NCBI GenBank assembly: GCA_022497155.1
Contig: MU385780.1
Coordinates: 124,001-188,000 of the forward strand
DNA: 64,000 nt
Source: Whalleya microplaca
Taxonomy: Eukaryota; Ascomycota; Sordariomycetes; Xylariales; Xylariaceae
Reading direction: 5' to 3'
The notes beneath the pieces were generated by a model, which saw only the letters and a list, made by a program, of their open reading frames with translations, was not told the origin of the DNA and did no database searches. This document shows, in pieces, positions 57,916 to 64,000 of this stretch (its first letter is position 1; each line of letters opens with the position of its first letter). The position numbers and the translations under genes were made by a program.

Positions 57916-58745
57916 TAGACCTGTACATGGGAGTCCCATGGGACTCCCACCAATTCCCATGGGAAATGATGGGACTCCCATGTAAGTCCCACGCTAGTAA
58001 TGGGACTCCCACGAAATTTCCCTCCCACCAAAAAGTCCCATGGGACTCCCATGGGAAATATTAATAAAAAATTTATTTTTTAATCTTATTTGCGACCGAA
58101 AAAAAAAACTGTATTTTTAATAAAATTAAATTTTAAAAAAAAATAAATTTTAATTTTATATTAATTTTATAATTTATATATTAATATTATTATATAATTA
58201 TAAAACTTATTAATATAATAAAGCTTATTTTATTAATTAATAATAAATCCCGAAAAAACTTATATAATATATAATTAATATAGCTATAATTAAACTTAAT
58301 AAAAATGAAATAATCGCGAAATAATCGGTTATATAAAATATATATTATAATTAATTATATATAATATATATTATAATCGGCTATATAAAATATATATTAT
58401 AATTAATTTTATAAATTATATATATTTTAATATTATAGTTTTATTAATTAATAATAAAATTAAATAAAACTAATTTTTTATAAAAATTTTATAAAGTTTT
58501 TTTAAAAAAATTAATTTTTTAAAAATACAGTTTTATCGGTCGGTAATGGGACTAAATGGGACTGATTTTTTTTCGTGGGAGTCTCATGGGAGTCCCACGT
58601 ATTTTTTAATTTATGGGTGGGACTATCGTGGGTAGTCCCATCAATTTTTATTGGACCCATGGGACTCCCATGGGAAAAAAAAATTCCCATGGGAGTCCCA
58701 CGGGACTATGGGACTAACCCCGTGGGTGGGACTTGTACAGGTCTA
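57916..58745. mobile_element. hAT-like MITE, 830 bp, with GGGACTCCCA subterminal palindromes
   Basis: The element starts TAGACCTGTACA and ends with its inverse complement (TGTACAGGTCTA), flanked by the 8-bp duplication. Both ends carry many copies of the palindrome-like unit TGGGACTCCCA / TGGGAGTCCCA over about 140 to 200 bp. The central ~450 bp is AT-only and probably RIP-affected. It includes a second inverted pair (GACCG-A-rich-CTGTATTTTTA at about 58094-58118 and its complement at 58519-58543). No ORF is present, so it is non-autonomous. Subterminal repeats of this type are usual binding sites for hAT transposases. The left end lies only 11 bp beyond the receptor's stop codon. Confidence 0.85.
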
Positions 58746-58753
58746 ACATGACC
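58746..58753 (+). repeat. Target-site duplication, right copy (8 bp)
   Basis: ACATGACC, exact partner of the left copy at 57908-57915. Confidence 0.85.
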
Positions 58754-59240
58754 ATAGGTAAGTGGGATTGGTTTACGGGAGTTTGTTATTAGACAGGTAA
58801 CCTGCGGTGAGGCATGTAAAAGGTATAAAAAAAAAGCAAGCTGTTACGGTAATAGGGGTATTAGTTATAGTGGCTTAAATGGGAGCTTCTAAGCTGTTAG
58901 GAATCCTTTAGATCTTAAACCTCTACACAATTCTACGTGGTCAACTAAATTGATTACGGCAGCACCTAAATAATCATTACACACACTATAACTATAATAC
59001 AAGCCTATTAAGGCCTGCGAGGAAATCCTATCTTCATAAGGCAAGGGTGCTATTGTGGTGGTCCTAACCCCGGACTTCATTAGACGAATTACAGCAGCTA
59101 GCTCAGGAGATCCCAATACTACCTTTTTCGCCTTCTACTTAGCCTCCCTCCCAATCTAACACTTACAGTGCCTAGATAGCCACTAGCGTAAGGCTAGCGT
59201 ACCTCACATCAGCCATACACACTATAGGCACAAGCAGCTT
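58754..59240. other. Flank of the MITE, unidentified 75-codon frame
   Basis: Sequence of ordinary composition between the MITE and the AT-rich block. A minus-strand open frame (59116-58889) has a reasonably protein-like composition (begins MGSPELAAVIRLMKSG, contains YYSYSVCNDYLGAAVINLVDHVE) and is open upstream of its Met for several codons, but I do not recognise it. It may be a fragment of a decayed gene or transposon ORF. It is not called as a gene. Confidence 0.35.
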
Positions 59241-62200
59241 GTCAGGATATATAATCTATTTGATATATTATATTGTTATAGATGTTAAGGTTTAAGCTAG
59301 TACTAATAATAGGTATAATAGGAATATATAGTATGCAGGAATCACGTAATAATATACCCCCGGCTAAAAAGACGATACCTTTATCGTTAATAATAATAAT
59401 AATAATAAAAAATATTTATTATATAATAATTTTAAATGATGTTTCTAATAATTTTAATAAAATAATATACGTATAATAAAATATTTTAATCTTAATATTT
59501 TAATATATTATTATTTTTATAAAGTTTAAATATATATAATTAATAATACTTTAAGCTATATATGTATAAGTAAAACTATAGCTATATAAAGAAAAAAGTG
59601 GCTATGTCACTTTTTTAGCCACACATTTATAGCTACGCCATAAAAAGTATATATAACTATATACCTAATAAACACCCCGCTTTTGAAAAAAATAACGTCC
59701 TCGTTATTTATTAATAACCGTAATAAAAGTAATAAATTTATTAGTTTTATTATTAATCACTATCGTTTATCTTTAGAATTTTTATTTATAGCAAAAATAA
59801 CTCGAAATTTATCATTATTATCCTTTATTATTAGGATTTTTATTTTATATTAACGATTTTAAAACGCTTTTTTATTATCTTTAAAATAAGCTTTAAAAAT
59901 TTTATTTAATAAAAAAAGTTTTAAGTAATAATAATATAATTTAACGATAATATATATATCGATAAATTATATATATTATAATAGTTATATTAATAATAAA
60001 GTCGGATAAAATAAACGTTATAATAGTATATATATTATAATAGGGCAAGGGGATTACGGGTATTAACAGCAGCTTAAAAGCTATTAAAAGCCCCCTAAAG
60101 CCACGTTATAAAGCACTTTATAAAGTATTTATAAGGCATTTCATAAGGTAATTTATAGTGGATTATATACTTATATATAGCTAACCTTTTTTTTTACATT
60201 TACTTCACTTTTTTTTGCCATAAATATTATTAAACAGTCATACATTTAATTAAATAGCTATAATAACTATTATATACACTTACTTTTAACTTGATATATT
60301 TTATTTTCGCTTTATCCCGACACCTTATCTTAAAATATTTAGCTTCCTTAAATAGGCCTTAATTTCCTTGCCTTTTAATTAATCGAGTAAAACAATCCTT
60401 TTATATTACACGTTATAAAGGCACAAAAATTTACTAGTAATAACTATTTAAAGTATATTTTATTTTATTAACCTCACTTTATTTTTATCCGACATATTAT
60501 ACGCGAACTATTTTATTTTATTTTATCCGATAGTATTAAATATAAGGCTTATATTATAAGCTTTATTAACTTATAAGCCCTATCGGGGACGTATTAAAAA
60601 AAGACCGGAAGTTTTTCCCTACCTTTTATTTATATAAAAAAGGCTTCGTCCCTTTTATATATAAAGGGGTTAAAAATTAGTATACCTATATTTATATTTT
60701 ATAGGTTAATATATTACCCGTACTTAACTATTACTATTTTTTATAATTTTAATTCTTTTTTTTTAAATTACTTACGACATATTAACTTTAGGTATATTTA
60801 TTAAAAACAGTACCCGAAAAGGCAAATAAGCTGCCGTAAAACCTTTATAAAAGCTAGATTTTATAACTATTAAAAAAAGCCTATCGTTCGTATAAATAAA
60901 AAACCCCGATTTTTTAAAAAACCGGAATTAAAAAAAATAAATTTATTATTTAACTTTAAAAAAATATAAAACCTAGCTAAACCTAAAATGCCGCAAAAGC
61001 TAATAAATAATAAGCCCGCTATTATAAAAAACTTTACATTTTAAAGCTTAAACGAATTATTTTACGTATTTTTTTTACGTAATTTATTAAAGCCTCGCGT
61101 AAAAAACGTAACGTAATTAATACCCGGGACGCGTTATTAAAACTTTCGGACTTATTATTATTTAATAATAAGCCTAATGTATTTCAAGGTTTAAAGTTTA
61201 ACCGTTTTTTAAAAAAGTTTACCCCGCTAAACCTTAATTTCTTTAATTCCGATAGCAATTCGGATATTAATTTTAATTATATTATTATATTTAATTATAA
61301 TAAATTTAGCTTTTTATTTAATTACGTTAAATAAAAATCCTAGTTTAATAAATGCCGGGCTATTTTTTTAACGCATTTAAAAAGTTTCGGAAAAATACCG
61401 CTAAAATTATTTATATTCGGAATAAAATAAACTAATAATATAAAAAAATATACTAAACCCGAACTTAATTTATAAATAAGCTAAAACGATAGTAGTTTCG
61501 ATCGGACTAAAATATTTTTAAGTAATAAATTAATATATTTATTTATAATTCCGAATACTTAAAAGCTTATTTTATTATAGCGTTAAAAAATACCGGCTAA
61601 TAACCGGAATAAAACTTTCGGAAATTTAATATATACTTTTCCGGCTTAAAAACCTAACGACTTAAGCCAGTTTCGGAAAAAAACCGGGCCTTATTTTTTT
61701 ACGGGAAATTATAGCCGAACTTTAGAAATAAAATCATTAGTTATAATAAAAAGCTTTTAAAAAAATAATATAGTAAATATTGCTGTCTAACGTTAAAAAC
61801 TAATATTTATAGCTTAAAAAAAGCTACCGATCTTAAAAGCGGCTATAAATAAGGCCGTAATAATGATAAAAAAAAACTCGAACCCGGGCCGAAAGTTTCC
61901 CCGTTAAATAAACGGATCTTAAAGTTTTAAAAAGCCCGAAAAAAAAACTAATTCCCCCTTAAAAAATACCAATATTAAAATTACTATATTACTAACTTTA
62001 TTATTAAAAATAATACCTAAATTTTATTAAAGCTTACCGGTAATAAATCCGGAACTAAGCCGAAAAATAAGTTGTAAAAAAAATACTATAATTATAACTG
62101 TTACGGCACAGGCCTTATGGGGTGCTATAAGGCCTTATAAGCTATAATATACCCTAAGCCCCGCATACGTAACCTGCCGAACTATATGCTTAGTTAAATA

Positions 62201-63780
62201 GTTTAAGTAATTAGGTAAAAAGGTTTTCTTAAGTTAAGCTATTATATAATAATTAGCTAACCTTTTACTCCTTACTTTATAATTTTTTAATAATATATAT
62301 TTATTATATAATACGCGCCGCTTTTTTTCTTAAGCTATTATATAATTATAAAGTCCTTTAATTATTAAATTAAGCGAAGTTATTTACGCTATTATATTTA
62401 ATAATAACTTTTTACGCTATCGATTTTATTGCTACATTATTAGTAAATATTACTTTTGCCATATTTTTTAAGCGCTAGCGAAATCCCTTTTTTAGTTTTT
62501 TAAGCCGCTAACGAAATATACCGATAATTAGTAGCTTTGCCTTAAAAATTATTAGTTAAGTTTACTAGTAGTTAATTAAGTTAGCGATTTTTTAACGTAG
62601 TCGGCGAAATCCCCCGTTAGTTACTTTTTATTCTTATGCCGTTACTTTTATATATTTAATAAGCTAGCTTTTTTATAGCAGGCCGCGCTTAAGACTTTAG
62701 TTAACCCCGTTGTAATTAATACTTAGTCCGGTTCGTATTATATGTTAGATATTTTTTTTCTCTTTCCCTTAATCGATACGTTAATTTTCCGGCGATTTAA
62801 GGAATACCTTTTTATTCGACTTTTCGATTTGGTTTATGCGAACGTAAAGCCGAAAATTTCGTCTTTTTTTCTTTTTTTATAATAGTAATAACTTTTATTA
62901 ATAATAATAAACTTAACGCCGCTTTTTAAGCCTTACGCGCTAAACTTACTTTTAAATTTAATACTTACGTTAGCGCGTTAAAAACTAATTATAAAAGCCA
63001 CGTTTAATAGCTTTAAGCCGATAAAACTTTTATTAAATTTAAGTTCGGCGTTATAGAAATTACTTATAATACCTTATTATTTAAGTAGCCACACTTTCGA
63101 TTAATTCTCTTAGATTTTCTTGTTTTATTAGGCCCGTTAGATTTTAATGTGTGGATTTTTTAAATCGCCGGTAAATTAAAAATCGACAGCGAAACAATTA
63201 AATTATCTTAAGCTAAATTTTATTATATATACGCTCGTCTCGAGCTTAAAGTATAATATATCGTCCTTTTTATTATAGCTTATATATAAAAAAGCGGCGT
63301 TTAAAATTATCAGATTATTTTAAATATCTTAAAGTTAATTTATGCTAACTTAAATAAGGCTATATAAGCGGCAGTTAAACTTCGATTTATTATATAAAGT
63401 TTTAATAAATTTATTTGCACCTTTTTAATATAATAACACCGATAAACTTAAAAAGCTAATAAAATAAACCTTTCTAAAAAGTACCGGATTAACCGTTTAC
63501 GTTATGCCGTAAATAATAAATTAAAACGGAAGCTTTTTAAAAAAGATTTAATACCGAATATTTATAACGAATTTGTTTTATAGCTTTACCGGCAATTAGG
63601 CTTTTATATTTCGGCTCCTTATAATTTTAATGTTATAAATATTTTTATTAATACTATTTACGTATATAGTATTAAAGCCGAAGCCGGAATAATATTTAAA
63701 AATACTTCCGAAGGCGGTATTTAGCTATTTAAAATTGCGTTACTTTAAATTTCCGATAGCTTAATAGTTATATTAGATAC
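59241..63780. mobile_element. RIP-degraded transposon-derived block, family not identified
   Basis: About 4.5 kb of strongly AT-rich, TA-dense DNA with no open frame above 64 codons. Islands retaining CG/CCGG triplets (for example 60780-62100 and 62740-63700) look like former coding sequence after C-to-T change on both strands. A segment near 62095-62150 reads like a decayed zinc-knuckle (CYGTG context) but this is weak. A short hairpin (GTGGCT...AGCCAC) lies at 59608-59632. No LTR pair, TIR or target duplication could be matched, so it may comprise more than one nested element. Confidence 0.6.
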
Positions 63781-63860
63781 GGCGTACGTAATATGCCATA
63801 TAAGCCAGTACTAGATATCAGGTCGCCGACCTTAATATTAGACATCCTTTTATGGAGGTT

Positions 63861-63935
63861 TGGTGTAGGGGTAGCTGGCCTGCAGCCACGCCGTTACAAT
63901 ATCAAGGTTAAAGCTTCGGGTTCGAGCCCTGGGGC
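63861..63935 (+). other. tRNA-like, pol III box A/box B segment (possible SINE head or decayed tRNA)
   Basis: TGGTGTAGGGGT at 63861-63872 matches the internal box A of tRNA-Glu/Gln-type genes (11 of 12 positions). GGTTCGAGCCC at 63919-63929 is a perfect box B, with a pairable T-stem (TCGGG with CCTGG, two G-T pairs). The acceptor stem does not close and the anticodon stem is imperfect, so it is not called as a functional tRNA. It stands out as an unmutated GC-normal island at the edge of the RIP block. Confidence 0.45.
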
Positions 63936-64000
63936 GGCAAAAGCTGCGGCTTTTCCGATATCCCCTTATATGCCCATGTAGGGTGCCTTAAAGTGCGGGG

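Noticed and set aside
59600..63100. LTR retrotransposon bounded by TGTGGCT/AGCCACA-like ends
   Set aside because: The matching stretch near 63089 shares only about eight bases and the following sequence differs, so no LTR pair is supported.

Overview
The window is nuclear DNA of a filamentous ascomycete (Pezizomycotina). Genes are split by short GT-AG introns (mostly 50-100 bp). The gene families are typical of that group: Zn2Cys6 regulator, highly reducing polyketide synthase, CFEM/PTH11-type receptor, RecQ helicase and a fungal Cdc4-type F-box/WD40 protein. Two blocks are extremely AT-rich with C-to-T type decay, as expected from repeat-induced point mutation (RIP). TACCTAGGTA-like motifs in the intergenic DNA would fit a Sordariomycete, but the species cannot be named from this sequence. 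All exon models were read by hand from reading frames and splice sites; no search was run.

Layout. 1-7.0 kb: the end of a multi-pass membrane protein gene, a small SAM methyltransferase, and a proline/cysteine-rich hypothetical gene broken by a frameshift. 7.0-11.2 kb: a gene-poor, microsatellite-rich stretch that leads into the Cdc4 gene (11.2-14.8 kb). 17.8-20.2 kb: RecQ helicase. 21.0-23.0 kb: a small secreted protein and a tail-anchored hypothetical protein. 25.8-53.9 kb: a probable secondary-metabolite region with a glutathione S-transferase, a Zn2Cys6 activator, an MFS transporter split by a retrotransposon, a monocarboxylate-type transporter, a 2531-residue HR-PKS (KS-AT-DH-MT-ER-KR-ACP), a CYP505-like P450 with no reductase, and a second MFS transporter. 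56.3-57.9 kb: a CFEM/PTH11-like receptor. An 830-bp hAT-type MITE follows, and then a second RIP-decayed block runs to the end of the window and contains a tRNA-like island.

How the genes fit together. The HR-PKS would build a reduced, C-methylated chain and the P450 would oxidise it. The transporters could export product or move precursors. The Zn2Cys6 protein is the natural pathway regulator, and the GST could detoxify or conjugate an intermediate. No thioesterase, hydrolase or NRPS release partner is visible, so chain release is unexplained.

The clearest unusual event is a ~5.9-kb non-LTR retrotransposon (LINE) that landed inside an exon of the first MFS gene. It is flanked by a 14-bp target-site duplication and ends in an (ATC)n tail. 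Removing the element and one duplicate leaves the MFS frame open and all splice phases consistent, yet the element itself is riddled with RIP changes while the flanking exons are not.
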